A stretch of 64,000 nucleotides of DNA from Diphasiastrum complanatum (GCA_029204225.1 CM055114.1:13018144-13082143), one strand, 5' to 3'; numbered from the stretch's first letter, positions 1-13,872 are shown. A program made the numbers and translations. The notes: generated by a model from the letters alone, not told the origin.

Positions 1-1325
1 CAACAAAGTCTACCTCCTTGTCTGTCATAGCTGCATCTTTGGAAAGTAGACTAGGATTTCTTAGATCGAGTCATAGGCATGCATCAAAAGATGTTTTAGA
101 CATTGTTCATTCAAATATATGTGGTCCAGTACAAACTTCGTCGTTGCTTGATGCAAAGTATTTTATTACTTCATTGACGAATATTCGAGAAGAACAACGA
201 TTTATTTCATTAAGCAGAAATCGGAGACTTTCAAAATCTCTTGACAATTCAAAGAGCATGTAGAAAATCAAACTGGTAAAAGAATCAAAGCACTGAGGTT
301 CGGCAATGAGGAAGAATACACCTCTACCGAATTCAAGGAGTATTGTTTTAACAACGACAATACATTACCTCCTATTCGCCTTAGTGGAATAGACTCGCTA
401 AGAGAAAGAACATAACCTTAGTCGAATCAACAAAGTGCATGCTTGCTCATGCGACACTTCCAAAGTCCTTCTGGGCTGAAGCTGTTTCCACTCCAGCTTA
501 TATTAAGAACAAATGTCCTATTGAAGGTCTCTAAAAAAACACCATATGAAGTTTGGACAGGCTCCAAACCATCATTATCGAACTTATTTTCATCAACTAC
601 ACTACTTCATATAAAGCTTATAAGTAGTATGATCCTGTTGAATCGAAGATATTCACTAGCTGGGATGTCGTCTTTATCGAAGATCAGTTTATTGACCTCA
701 AAGGTAAGGGCAAAGCTCATATAGCCGAACTATCGGATTCTCTTGACCTAGTCGAACTCTTTAGCTCCAAAGTCGACTATTCCTATTGAAGGTTCTAGCT
801 CGTCCACTCCAGACGAACAACTTATTAGCAGCGAATCTGAAGAAGATGATGTTGCAGTTCAGCGACTACAACATGATGAAAATAATCAACTTCGCTCATT
901 ACGTAGAAGATCAACAAGAGTCAGAAGACCACCTATAAGGTATATCGACGAGTCTGCAGCTTACCTTGTTCAAGAGCCGACTGCTGTCCAAGAGGCACTT
1001 AGTCAGCCTGATTTTGATCTATGAAAAGAAGCTATGGATAAAGAATATTAATCTTTTATCAAGAACCAGACTTGGACTATTGTTGAACTACTTACAAGCA
1101 GTGTAGTTGATTGCAAATGGTTATTCAAAGTCAAATACAAGGCAGATGGAAGTATCGATCGAAGAAAGGCTCGACTTCTCTTTGTGTATTTATACAGTCT
1201 GCAAAAATACTTGGGAATCGCTCTACAGGTGGCTTCGACATATTGGACATCATCCAACTTATCGACGACGAAGACGTCAACCATGTCGATGAAAGACAAT
1301 TATTGTTCCACTGGATATGAAGCTA
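1..1325 (+). pseudogene. Ty1/copia polyprotein relic (GAG-pre-integrase, integrase, start of RT)
   Basis: This is a decayed middle part of a copia polyprotein. The first 250 bases give a GAG-pre-integrase to integrase transition (DIVHSNICGPVQT, LLDAKYF). Bases 262-560 encode integrase core pieces in shifting frames, including a segment ending KTPYEVWTGSKPS. Bases 590-760 encode the linker with KIFTSWDVVFIEDQF. Bases 1,050-1,170 begin the reverse transcriptase (NQTWTIVE, CKWLFKVKYKADGS). Stops and frameshifts occur about every 200 bases. The rest of RT and all RNase H are missing before LTR-like sequence begins near 1,330. The encoded peptides closely resemble the copia element at 51.5-54.9 kb and the fragment at 38.1-38.6 kb, so all three are one family. 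Confidence 0.85.
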
Positions 1326-1329
1326 AAGA

Positions 1330-1513
1330 CTTGCCCTAACTGGTTTGCAAGTAAATTTCCGAGAAATTTTAACTGGATGGATTCCAGCGCATTATGGCCA
1401 ACTGGCTATTGCGATCTACGACCTAATTAGTTGTCCTACTGGATACACGTTAATTGATTTAGTATAAATAGCTGATCATCAAAGACTTTAAACAACTCTT
1501 GCTCAGCTCTCTA
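1330..1513 (+). repeat. copia LTR fragment with TATA box
   Basis: This stretch matches part of the 5' LTR of the copia element at 50.6-50.8 kb: shared words are ctggatggat(t/g)ccagcg, gccaactggc and ttagtataaatag. The TATA element is at 1,463-1,469. The fragment stops abruptly at 1,513, where a CACTA terminus begins, so the transposon inserted into the LTR. Confidence 0.6.
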
Positions 1514-1980
1514 GCTTCACTACAACACCCGTCGTGATTTGCGACGTGAATCGCCAGCTTAATTTTTTTTTAATTCATCACGGACGTCGAAAAAACACGT
1601 TGCTATAAGGTTGTCGGAATCCGATGACTTTTAAACACGTTGCAATCTGATAGACACAATGTGTCGGATTCCGGAACAAAAAATCTTGATGACGAAAAGC
1701 CGTTTCAACATGGACGTCGCAAAAGAAGTGACATGGACGTCGCATTGCATGTCCCAGAACTTTGACGGATTTCGACGTCTGTAAATACAGAATGATGCTA
1801 AAATTACTCCGACGGATGTTTGACGCCCATCTAACGTCCATCCGATGTATACTTGGACGTCGGAATCAGATACTTGTCAGAATCCGACGTCTGTTAACAG
1901 AATGATCAGAAAAAATGTTCGACTTGTGTCCGACGTCTATCCGACACATTAGGACGTTGGATTTCGATGTCCCAAATTAG
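1514..1980 (+). repeat. CACTA left terminal repeat and subterminal repeat region
   Basis: Starts with CACTACAACACC. Diverged copies of a gtcggaatccgac / gacgtc motif occur in both orientations at roughly 1,580-1,640, 1,655-1,675, 1,735-1,790, 1,810-1,865, 1,880-1,895 and 1,920-1,975. In En/Spm-type elements such subterminal repeats bind the TnpA-like protein. Confidence 0.7.
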
Positions 1981-2660
1981 GTAAAAAAAATAAAAAATGC
2001 ATAAAAAATAGCGCTCGCATTTTTATCAGGCTGTTCTTGGAGTTGAGTTCTTGGAGAAGCGATGTTCGTGAATTGTTTTTAAAACAATATTTTTGAGTTG
2101 CATTCAACATTTGGATCAAACAACAAACTAAGCATGAGGTACTTTTTGATTCTTAAATTACTTTTCATTTTATATTTTATTGCATTGCTTCATGTCCATT
2201 ATGAATGACAATACTTTATTACATTGCTTTGTGCACATCATAAATTTCATTTAGATTTCTAAATGATATATTGATTGTTGTTTTGAAATCCGACATTGCA
2301 CATGGTTTTAATTTCTTAGTTGGTTATTATGTCAATCCACATCTCTAAATTTGACATTGCAATTTTTGGAAAAAGAACATTGCACATATAAAAGCAATGG
2401 CAATATAGCACGATCAGTTGCGATAATAATATATTCATAATATGAATCAATGTATTACAAAATTGGTGCTTTATTGTCGCACGAGTCTTTCTAGATCTAA
2501 CATCAACTAAAATTTATAGACCTAATCTACTCGTCATCGTCGTGACGTCCAGTCTGCATGAACACAAGCAAACAAACTACATTAATATTTAATGCTTGAT
2601 CGTATTAAATTAGATAAAATTGACGTCAGAATACAAACCACATTAGTATGAATAAAAAAA
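1981..2660. other. AT-rich CACTA interior without a recognisable gene
   Basis: I see no coding match here. The stretch lies between the subterminal repeats and the minus-strand exons at 2.67-3.07 kb, and may hold introns or the 3' end of that minus-strand transcript. Confidence 0.4.
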
Positions 2661-2670
2661 CTAGTACTTA

Positions 2671-2781
2671 CATTTGGAGGATGACCCTTGCTCTTTAGTT
2701 TGTAAACTAATGCGTCGTATGATTCTCTGTAGACATATTCGTATTCCTCCTTAGTTGGCAGATGTCCATAGTCCGCCAACT
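2671..2781 (-). pseudogene. CACTA second ORF, exon B (unidentified, possibly TnpA/Transposase_24-like)
   Basis: Read on the minus strand this gives a short exon with peptide words LPTKEEYEYVYRESYDALV and YKLKSKGHPP. A candidate acceptor (ATAG) precedes it and a good donor (AAT then GTAAGT) follows it. The composition fits the C-terminal part of the accessory plant-transposase ORFs found in CACTA elements, but I cannot assign the family firmly. It lies on the strand opposite to the tnp2 gene. Confidence 0.45.
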
Positions 2782-2911
2782 ATCCATGCATTCAATTTAA
2801 GTTGAAACTATTTTAGGGCTACGTTGAAGCAGCTAGTCATAATGTATATTAAAAAATAAAAGCATATGAAATCAAAGATAAACTATAAGAGTAGCGTAAG
2901 TTCACTTACCA

Positions 2912-3065
2912 TGCTTGCTTGCAATCCTGCCTTTCCGCTCGAGCCCAACCTAGAATTGCCTATCCCATGCATCCTAGTGGCCGCAACATCTTTTTGAATT
3001 TTGTATTTATTTGGTGTTCGTTCATCCGCTTTTACACGGATCCAATCATTTCTTGTTATTTGTGT
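2912..3065 (-). pseudogene. CACTA second ORF, exon A (unidentified)
   Basis: The minus strand encodes peptide words RNDWIRVKADERT, KYKIQKDVAATRMHGIG and RLGSSGKAG. The exon ends in a canonical donor (CATG then GTAAGTG) and would splice over about 130 bases to the exon at 2,671-2,781 in a GT-AG pattern. The basic, Gly/Ser-tailed sequence is reminiscent of Transposase_24-type ORFs of plant CACTA elements. That is an inference from general character, not a clear motif. Confidence 0.45.
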
Positions 3066-3249
3066 TTTGTACTTGTGCATATATGCAGTATATCACAACG
3101 AGATGAATTACATTCAGATCAATCTAGCGATGAAGACACTACTCAAGTTAACAGGGTAAGTAATAAACATGCATGTTTTCTTGTTCATAAAAACTTTGTT
3201 ATTATAAGTTAAAATATTGTGCTAGAGTGACATGTACTTGATTTTTGTT

Positions 3250-6198
3250 TCTCGTAGAGAAATTATTTTTAAAATAAAATATGGTGCACATGTCTCAAGT
3301 GTGATGAACAAAAGATGCGTGAAAGACGCATTGTTGTAAATCATTTGTGAAAGTTGGGACGAAAAGAAGAAGGTCAACCCTCGAATTTGGAAGACGTTGA
3401 GGTTTGTTAATTTTATATGATTGTTTTTTATTATAATCTTCGTCAATCTCTATATGTCACTTATGGAATTTGTTTCATGTGTGTAGCCTATACATCGAAT
3501 GCCATTCCATGGAGTTGATCCATCGTGTTTAGTTACAATCAACGTCAAGTTTTGATAGACATGAGAAAACAAAGAATGAAACAAATTGAAGAGGCGAACA
3601 CAATTGGAAAAAAGCATAATCGACTTGATTCTAATGATTATGATGATGAGGTGCAACACGATGAAGGAATGCACAACATGTTTGAATCTTACTTTGAAAC
3701 AAATGAGAATGATGATATGCATGCATCTTCTAATGAAAACAAAGATCACAAATAATTTGAGATGGATGAAGACGAGATTCTATTGCGCAAGGAGACAGAC
3801 ACTCCTCTATATCCTGGAGCATCCATTTTGAGACTAGCTACGTCAATTCTTATTCTAAACCTTCACGCAACATACAAATGGAGTGATCGTAGTGTGACAT
3901 CTTTATTCGGGTACTTAACACATAACACAACTATTATACTTTATAGCGTATTTACATTCAGTTAATTTTTTTTCTTTTTTGACAACTCACACTACTCTTT
4001 TTTTAGGTTGTTGCATTGAGTACTTTCGAAAAAAAATGTGATACCTAAAACACGGAAAGAAGCACGAAAGATGATGACCGTGCTTGGAATGCATTATGAC
4101 ACAATACACGCATGTCCAGAAGACCATATTCTATATAGAGGTGAGCATTCAGAAAAGCTTCAATGTCCAATGTGTAACGCTTCACGTTTTTGAGATGATG
4201 TACAAGGGGATAAAGTGCCACGAAAAGTATTACGACATTTTCCAATTATCCCACAATTGCAACGTTTATTACGATGTAAATCTTTGGCACAACTAATGAT
4301 TGGCATGTCAAAAATTGATCTACGGATGACGTGATGCGAGTACCAAGTGATTCACTTGCATGGAAACATATTGAAGACCTAAGGCCCGAGTTTAAAAATG
4401 AACCTCGTAATTTGAGATTTGCCTTGCTATGGATGGCATAAATCCTTTTAGCATTCAAGCGTCAACTTGGTCCACATGGCCAGTTGTGCTCGTTAATTAT
4501 AACATACTTCCATGGTTGAGTATTAAAACGGGACACTTGTTATTGGCTTAATTGATTTCAAGAAAGTACAAGGCCAAGAACACAGATGTATCTTGCACCT
4601 TTGGTTGATGAATTGTGCATTCTTTGGAATGGTATTCACGCTTACGACATCTCGAGACCTTTACAACAACGGAACTTCGTTGTTTGTGAAATTCTAATGT
4701 GGACGATGCATGACTACCCTGGTTTAAGTGAATGTGCAGGTATCTATATAATGAATCTAATCCGTTTTAGGGTTTAATGTTTGAGTATATTTAACTAAGC
4801 TTATGTTTAATTTGGTTTATGAACTATGCAGGTTTAACCACATCGGGTTACAACGCATGTTATATTTGTGGACCACTTTTGGAGGGTCAACATAGCACAA
4901 ATATGTTAAAAAAAGTGGTGTACGAAAATCATCGCAAATACTTGCTGCCTGATCATCCTTTTCGAAGGTTGAATAGGCGATTTTTTGGAGGGCGAGGAGA
5001 TAATCCTCTAACTACACAACCACCCCCACACATGAGAGTAGAGGAATGGCATGGTGAATGGCTTAAACATCAGGACGTTAATTCTTCATGGAATGAATCC
5101 ATTGATGGTATGAAACGGTTGTCTATTTTTCATAAATTACCCTGTTGGAGGAATTTATTGATAAACCATCTATTGGTTCCTATGCATATATTCAAAAATG
5201 TCGGTGAATCCTTATGGAACCACATCATTGGCATAAAAGACAACTCCGCAGCTCATAAAGATCTACAAGCGGCCGATGTGAAAAGACCCTATTGGATTCA
5301 ATACACCGAAGCTGGAGATAAGATTCTACCTAGCGTGCCGTGGATTCTTACAAAAGAGCAACTCTCATATGTTAAACATGTCATAAAACAAATGAATACT
5401 CCAACAGATTATGCACATTCTTTATGCAAGTCATTTACCAAGATGGTAAATTAAGTGTATTGAAATCACATGATTGGCATAAGATGTTGCAATTCATACT
5501 CCACTTTTTATTTGAGGTCTCTTCAATGATACGTACGAAATACACTTTACAATTTGTCATCGATGATTAGGTATGTATATATTTTTAAGCACTTGTATGA
5601 ATATGTGTTATTTCAATTTTTTTATGTGCTAAAAAACCTAATGTACTATCAATATTGCAGGTGGATTTCCTCAAAAGAAATAAAAAATAGTGAATTGGAT
5701 TCCATGAAAATCCAAATAATCGAAATGGTATGTTTTTTGGAAAGAGATTTTCCAACTTCCTTTTTGGATATATTAGTTCATCTTCTAGTGCATTTGGTTG
5801 AAGAAGTATCAATTGCAGGACCTGTGCACACGAGATGGATGTTCTACCTTGAGCGCTTTATGAAAGTTTTGAAGGGCTTTGTGAGAAAAAAGACAAGGCC
5901 AGAAGGTGGCATTGCAGAAAGTTGGCTTGTACAGGAATCTTTGTTTTATATCACCGAAATAATCTCACAATTGCATCCTGCAAGTCCAAAAATGTGGTGT
6001 CAAGAAGAAGATGAACGTGTTAAGGGTGAAGTACCACAAGGAAATGGTGTGCAAAAAAGACTTTCACCTCAATTAAAAGAGAAAATTGACACATTCATAT
6101 TATATAATTGTGGACAAATGGAAAAGTGGATTTCAAGGTATGAAGAAGCCAAAAAGGAAAGAAACATAGCATTGAAACAAAGAAGAAATATCAATTGA
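3250..6198 (+). pseudogene. tnp2-family CACTA transposase with DUF4218 region (multi-exon, decayed)
   Basis: Four blocks lie in order. Block 1 (3,270-3,402) is a transposase-associated domain with a WCTCLKC cysteine motif and an internal stop; a donor-like site follows. Block 2 (3,540-3,900) is a low-complexity acidic spacer. Block 3 (4,060-5,455) is the tnp2 domain: YRGEHSEKLQCPMCNASRF, KVPRKVLRHFPIIPQLQRL, then LAPLVDELCILWNGIHAYD and SGYNACYICG. It is split by a canonical intron (about 4,740-4,831) and shifts frame near 4,180-4,590. Block 4 (5,662-6,198) is DUF4218: ERDFPTSFLDILVHLLVHL, RWMFYLERFMKVLKGFVR, RPEGGIAE. Tnp2 is the catalytic transposase of En/Spm-like elements. Because of the stops and frameshifts, an active protein is unlikely. 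Confidence 0.85.
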
Positions 6199-6459
6199 AG
6201 AAGAAGGAGGGCGTTGGAGAACGACGAACCTTTGGAGCCTTTACCTTCAAAATGCTCTTGTGAATGAGTTTTTGATACGATGCTAAAAGCATCCGAAAAC
6301 GGAGAAAAAGTGACTGAATTAGAATGAGAATTTGTTCACAGATGTGGATGGAAGGTTAGTGTAGTATTGTTTTTGTGAAGTTTTGCTTTTCTACCACTCA
6401 ATATATGAATGGTATTTCTAATTACACACATTTGTTTTTTTTTTTTTTTTTTTTTTTGT

Positions 6460-7296
6460 GTTTTAGTATACATCATACACTGCCATGTGGGCATATGGAC
6501 ACCATTACCGTGTTGAGAGAGTTGACAACAAGCGACGTACATATGATTGTGGTATAATGGCCAACTTTCAACAAGAGAGTCGTTCTAGTGCGAGGGACCC
6601 TAATGTCATTTCGGACGACCTAGACTATGTCGGCACATTGCAACATATTTATGAAATCGATTACAAGACTAACGACAAATACTTTATTTTTGAAGTAAAA
6701 AAGTTTAAGGTCATCTATTGTGGAAATAACGCTACGATTAGAAATGGTAACTCAAAGTTTTTTCAAATCGACTCAACAAAATGTATATCGATGGACTCTC
6801 ATGACACTTTAGTATTGCCACGACATTGCAAACAAGTGAGACTCTAAAATTTCAATGCCATTAATATTTGCAATCCAATTATTTATTTATCAATCTTATA
6901 AGACTAACTTAATTTTTTTTAATTCTTTGGCAAATTATACTCCATCCAGATCGAATAGACCCAAAATGGTGGTATGTGATCCAACTTAATGCAAGAAAAT
7001 GACGTGTGTTTGAAGGAAAAGATATTATTGAATTGGATACACACGACGAACCACCACCCAATTTTGGCGACATTTTGGAAGAACCTGAACCACTCATCCA
7101 AACTCCAAATGATGTCGAAATGTTGGGAGAAGAAGGTACAAATGAAAATGATGAGATTCTTACGATCGTACAAGACCAAATTGGGGGTAATTTGAGGCCC
7201 CCACGTTTGGATGAGATAGAATTAGAAGAAGAGGAGATTGAATGTGAGGGTAGCTCACATCATCAAAGAGACACGATCGAAAATTTACGATTATAG
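6460..7296 (+). pseudogene. DUF4216 C-terminal region of CACTA transposase gene
   Basis: The exon at about 6,485-6,840 encodes words such as YDCGIMANFQQESRSSARD and YEIDYKTNDKYFIFEVKKF. It ends in a donor-like CAAGTGAG. A second part at 6,935-7,296 begins with an SNRPK/DPKWWYVIQL-like segment and runs into an acidic tail (EIELEEEEIECEG) ending in TAG. DUF4216 typically follows DUF4218 in plant CACTA transposase genes, so order and orientation fit. At least one stop interrupts the reading frame between the two parts. Confidence 0.7.
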
Positions 7297-7299
7297 CCA

Positions 7300-7935
7300 A
7301 ATGAGTGTCAAGACTTGTGTGATGACGAAAATGATGAGAATGATCTATGATTATCTATCATTCTTTTTTTTTATATTCATCGCAATACTTTTTATGTATA
7401 CTTTTATAGATAGAGTTGAATGTGATAATTATAATACCCGAACCTTGCAGTTATGTCCTATTTCAGAATGTCACCACATATTCCTTCCCTGCGGCATATA
7501 GGTTTTTTCATGCAAGTTGGAAAGATTAGAACCTCACCTTTAACGGGTGAAAAATAAGGGCTACACACCTTCCTAGGATTGGGGATTTTAATTATCTACA
7601 TTTCACCTTTGCAAGTTAATTAATTGCTAGTGTATGCAATAAAATACGATATTGCTTTGAATAAAATGAAAATTATGAATTACATTTAATTTCTTACTAT
7701 GTTAGATAACGTATTCTAATAATAAAACAAATTGAAACAACACAAAGTCACCGGTAAACTCACTCGAAGCTTAAGTGCAAACGTGCAATTGCTCGCTCTT
7801 TAAATGCTTGCTCTCTTTTTTTTGCATATTTTTGTCACATGCACAAGCAATTAAAAAATAACACTATATTACACAATTGAACCATTATTATAAGCAAATT
7901 AAAACATACAATTACCATCAAACACTATCTAGTCA

Positions 7936-7936
<1 letters not shown>
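7300..7936. other. AT-rich 3' part of CACTA, no gene seen
   Basis: This follows the transposase stop codon. It probably contains the transcript 3' end. No domain, tRNA or clear repeat was recognised. Confidence 0.4.
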
Positions 7937-9660
<1,724 letters not shown>

Positions 9661-10562
9661 CGTGCCTCAACTAGTTCATGTGTCTGAATCCCCTTATAGT
9701 TTGAGTGTCGTTAGATGCTTCCCTTCACACCAACACAAGCTAAAAAAATGGCAATGTATGCCTTCCAAGGAGTGGGAGAATGAAACTTGACTAGTTCACA
9801 AATTGGTGGAAGGGTGGTTAGTGGTGGCAAAACTTAAATGAAACGAAAAGAAAACTAAATAGTGGCTACTTAGGAATTTCAAAAAAAGATCTTATATCTT
9901 ATGAAGAGAATGCAACAAGTTTGGATTGAATTACGTAATTACAAAAGCTTACATGAACAATTTAACTAATTTAGTAGTCTCGATAGTCATGGGACAAAAT
10001 ATGCCAGTAGACGGTTTTACAAAGGCACCATCCAAGACTCTTTACAGTACAAACGTGCATAATGCTCCTTGATAAATGGAAGATCATAATGGCATCTCAC
10101 AAGCATTGTATGATTGGACGAGAGTGGGGGCCCTAACTGCACTTTCGGTTGCGATGCATAATACTCTCCTCCCATTACACAACAACTCTTTGATGCCTTG
10201 ACTAAAATGGATGGAGACGATTATGTTATATTTCTACAATTTTTTCCACTAATAGAATGGTTGAAATCACTTAATGTAATATACTAGTCAATGTTTGGCA
10301 AGGGGAGTTTATTTAAGCATTCTACTCTCTATTTCCATTCTAATTTTGAATTGCCATTGGATTATACAATTGATTGATCATTCAAACTTTGAGTTGATCT
10401 TACAAATATGAACATTTTTCTGGTATGCAACATGAGGAGATGGAAGATCATAGTTGAAAATATTATAATTGTATGAACAACTATATGCATGAGGTTACAT
10501 GTAGCTTGAGATCTGTGTTCCATGTGCCATCAAAGGAATCTCATATAGAGCTGGAATCGTTT
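9661..10562. other. intergenic, no gene recognised
   Basis: I see no convincing coding sequence. A short plus-strand peptide around 9,985-10,050 (MGQNMPVDGFTKAPSKT) vaguely resembles a copia RNase H tail, but I cannot support it. Confidence 0.4.
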
Positions 10563-10925
10563 GGGTGGTTTCACATGGAGTGGGGGGTAAGTCCAAAAGG
10601 CCCAAATCCTTTACTTTGATTGGTGGAGCCACTCCAAGAGGCCTTCCCCCCATTTCACATGGGGTAACTCAATATGCCACAGAGTACTTTGGGCCTCTTG
10701 GAGTATTGAGCCGGAGTATTGGAAGGTAAGTGGTGGGCCTCTACACTCCAATGAAAAACATAGATTCTTATCTTATTTGAATTTTGACAATAAATGCTTT
10801 GCCCTCCAAATGAAAGGGCCAAATGAAAGGGCCTTTCACATGGAATGACAAGGACATGGGCTTTCAAAGTGGGGGGTAAATGCAAATTTTGAAATGGCTC
10901 TGGACTCTTGCATGTGAAACCACCC
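10563..10925. mobile_element. MITE-like element with 15 bp perfect terminal inverted repeats
   Basis: The left end GGGTGGTTTCACATG (10,563-10,577) is the exact reverse complement of the right end CATGTGAAACCACCC (10,911-10,925). The interior of 363 bp has no coding sequence but repeats ggggggtaa and ttcacatgg words near both ends. Flanking bases (cgttt on the left, ttatt on the right) do not give a clean target duplication, so the superfamily is undetermined. GGG-starting ends with a T-rich flank would fit PIF/Harbinger or a related MITE. Confidence 0.75.
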
Positions 10926-12935
10926 TTATTAGATAGCTTGAATCATTTACCCCTTGACAATTGTTCTGGCCTATGGGAGTTTTCACCCTTGCGAGGTTGC
11001 ACCATATTTATGATCCAAGGTTAATGATTGCACGCTTGGGTGGACTTGCCTTGTTATTTGAAACTCATGAGAAGTTTTTTTTTCTTGCGTGCTATAATTG
11101 GTATTCTCATGCTAGGTAATGAGTTAAATATTATTAGTGGCCAATACCTTTCAAGATACACACAAGATTGTGTGTCTTATTTTAGCATCTAGCGTGTCTT
11201 ATTTTAGCAAGAGCAAATTAGAACGTGAGTCAAACCGATACTCGAAATATTCACAAGCCCAAGCCACAAAGAGGGATGTAGCCAATATAGCATACTCTCC
11301 ATTGAGACAAGGATTCGGGATCAGGTTGTCACTATCATGATTAACTTTTAGTCCAACTTGAGGTAGTGCTACTGGAAACCTTTTTGAGGTTTCCCTACAA
11401 AAACCAATATGTGAAAAAGTTATTTGGCCTCTATTGAGTGACAAGCTCTTACTTGCCGGTTTTCCCCTATAAAACCCAAGTTTTATGACATAAAAAATCC
11501 GATACAATTTTTGCCATGCTGATTTTTGGGAAAAGATGCCGATTCTTGGACTATGACGACTTTCCCAAACACTGGTCTACAAGAGTAAAGCTTGTCATGA
11601 ACCACAAAGATATATGTTGGTGAGAAAGCTCAAAAAAAAAAAAAACTTCAGGGTACACAAAACAAGTGCATTGTGGCAAGCCACAAGGCCTACCTTTGTA
11701 ATATGTGCTAAACTGCACTTTATTAAAGATTTTTAAAATTTGTCTTATAGAAGAAATGAGAGCGTATGTAGATCTAGATAAATTCCTTGAATTTTGTAAG
11801 TTTGTCCATACATAATCCAAGTGTGTGCCATATATAGTTGTTACTTATTGGAAGGATAGCTGTAAATTATGTTGGCACATGAGCGATTCAAGTTTTTGAA
11901 GTTTTTTGTTTATGCTCAATGCATCAACATTTGCGCATAGCTCAAAATATCTTCCTTGTGTTTTACTTTATAATTTGCAGTTTATGGAGAGTTTCCTTAT
12001 CTCGGTCTTCCTCATGATGTTACTAGAGTATGCCATTTGAAACTGGTCATCTCTCAATTCATAAAGGTTGTGCTATACCGTTGTAGACAATTTATGCTCA
12101 ATGTTGTAAAAATATTTCTATTTATTTTAGAGGATATTAATTCCTATTAACTTGGGATGTTACCTCAAATTACCACATGGGAAAGTCGTAAATCTTGTCT
12201 CTGTTTCCGTTCTCATTTTTTTGCTCTCCTCAGTGCTATATAATGAGTTGGTGTTATCAACAGTGATATTGTGTATTTCATTATGAGATCAAAATATCAA
12301 TCCCTTCATACATATTGCTCTTGCCTATACCGGCCATTTAAAGGCTATCATTATTGTAGTTTGACTCCACATATTGGGGTATCCTCTAACTACCCCAATC
12401 ACTAAGCTTGTTAAGGGGGGAACTTTGAGAGGTTTACAATTAATTAGTGTTCATATTTTACTATTATTCACTTGATGACACCCTTTATCAAACAATCCAT
12501 TGTTTATCCTTTGAATTGATGTTATATTGATGATGTTAACTAAATTAAACAATGAAACTTTGCTGCATTTTACAAGCTTTTTGAGATATCAATATTCCAG
12601 AGAGTATTTTATTAGTGAGCTATGGATCTATAACTGCAAAAAAGTCTATTATCCATCCGTTATTCCTATGGATGAAGGAGCACTTTCTTTGATGTACACC
12701 ACAAGTTTGATAGGAAAGGTGTGTACATGCATGTCATGTTTCAAGATTCCATACACCTAAAATTACCTACTACTATTGAGTAGAGCTATATTAGAGCATC
12801 TTTCAAGACCTAAAATTACTTACTAGGATTCTGTGTTGCTGTTGCTCTAGGCCACAGTGTCACATCCATTCTAATAAATTCTAGTAATTCTAGTGGGAGC
12901 AGAAGAGGCTATGGTAGATGGGCTAGCCGCTATGG
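10926..12935. other. intergenic, no gene recognised
   Basis: Short ORFs here lack known motifs and have the base composition of the surrounding non-coding DNA. Nothing could be supported as a gene. Confidence 0.4.
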
Positions 12936-12939
12936 ATAT

Positions 12940-13150
12940 GGAGATCGCTCTTCCTTGTTGTTTGCGTTCTACTATTCTGTATAGCTCTTTCTTGTTATTT
13001 GCTTTCTACTATTCGGTATAGCTCCTCCTTGTTGTTAGCTCTTTCTTGTTGTTTGCTTTTTGTTGTTCTGTATAGCGGTTGTCTTTTGCATTCTCTTAAT
13101 CGGTATAACTCTTCCTTATTGTTCGGTACAATCTTCTTTGTTGTCAGCTT
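12940..13150. repeat. degenerate tandem repeat (ctcttccttgttgtttgc-like)
   Basis: Roughly 40-60 bp units with the words ctct(t/c)cttgttgtt(t/a)gc, ttctactattc(t/g)gtatag recur four to five times just upstream of the BAP31-like sequence. The hydrophobic ORF across this stretch is a product of the repeat. Confidence 0.55.
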
Positions 13151-13246
13151 TCTACTGATCATGCAGATGTTAAAGGAAAGCTTGTGCTTGCTGCTGATCT
13201 CTCATAGCAGGGATCCAGCGTCTTATTGTGAGAGCTAGTTCCAGGG

Positions 13247-13872
13247 ATGATGTTGACCATTTTGGCCAGTGTCGTTGCCCTGGAAGCTGGCATGGCGCTC
13301 CTATTAGCAAGCAACCTCCCGCCGCTCTATAAGATGGCAAGAAGAGCCTTGGATCTGTTTAAAACAAGTAAAGGAACTGCTATTGGACTTGTGATCTTTG
13401 TCACTATGTTGGTCATGCTGGCTTCTACGATATTTCGCATCCACACGATTCAAAAAAATCTGCAAAACATGGAGATCAGTTCATCTTAAAGACCCAGATT
13501 CAGAAAGCATGCTTGATGGGTGTGTACTCTAATTCATTCTCTCAGCCCTCGCGTATGTCCTCCTGCGATGATATTTTATCTGACTTGTCTGTGCTTGCAG
13601 GTTTCAACTTATTACTAGGAGTTGTCATCATTCGCCTGCATTCTTACCTGCAACAGATTGAATCGCTTCAACTGCAACTCCAGATCTCACGAAAGCAAGC
13701 TGAAACGGCTCAGACAGAATATCTGCGGGCGATGAGTGAGCATAGCTCAGCTAAACAAAAAGTTAGAGATGAGGAAGCTGCTCTAGTTGAGGTGAGATCT
13801 TGAACAAATATGATCATAGATTTGAGACTAAAGTTGGAGCGTTTAGAGCTTGACTCATACCAAAAAGGATAG
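13247..13872 (+). pseudogene. BAP31-like ER membrane protein gene, disrupted
   Basis: Exon 1 starts MMLTILASVVALEAGMALLL. It gives a first transmembrane helix (about residues 3-21), a basic loop ending RALDLFKTSKGTA, and a second hydrophobic helix (about 47-66). After MEIS the frame breaks. The conserved DQ..LKTQIQKACLMG segment continues in another frame up to a canonical donor at 13,520. An 81 bp GT-AG intron (13,520-13,600) leads to exon 2: FNLLLGVVIIRLHSYLQQI, a third helix, then a charged coiled-coil (KQAETAQTEYLRAMSEHSS). A TGA at 13,801 is followed in the same frame by more coiled-coil sequence (LRLKLERLELDSYQKG) to 13,872. The layout of three membrane helices plus a C-terminal coiled-coil is that of plant B-cell-receptor-associated-protein-31-like proteins of the ER. 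The retained intron argues against a retrocopy. An unseen alternative splice (a GTGAGA donor at 13,793) could in principle bypass the stop. Confidence 0.7.
13520..13600 (+). other. intron in BAP31-like gene
   Basis: Donor G/GTGTGTAC and acceptor GTGCTTGCAG/G. Splicing restores ...CLMG to FNLLLGVV in frame. The length of 81 bp is normal for plants. Confidence 0.65.

Noticed and set aside
9940-10060. Possible copia RNase H tail (VDGFTKAPSK)
   Set aside because: Only about ten residues fit, with no flanking RNase H or LTR support.
12999-13238. 79-codon hydrophobic ORF as a membrane protein upstream of BAP31-like
   Set aside because: Arises from a T-rich degenerate tandem repeat.
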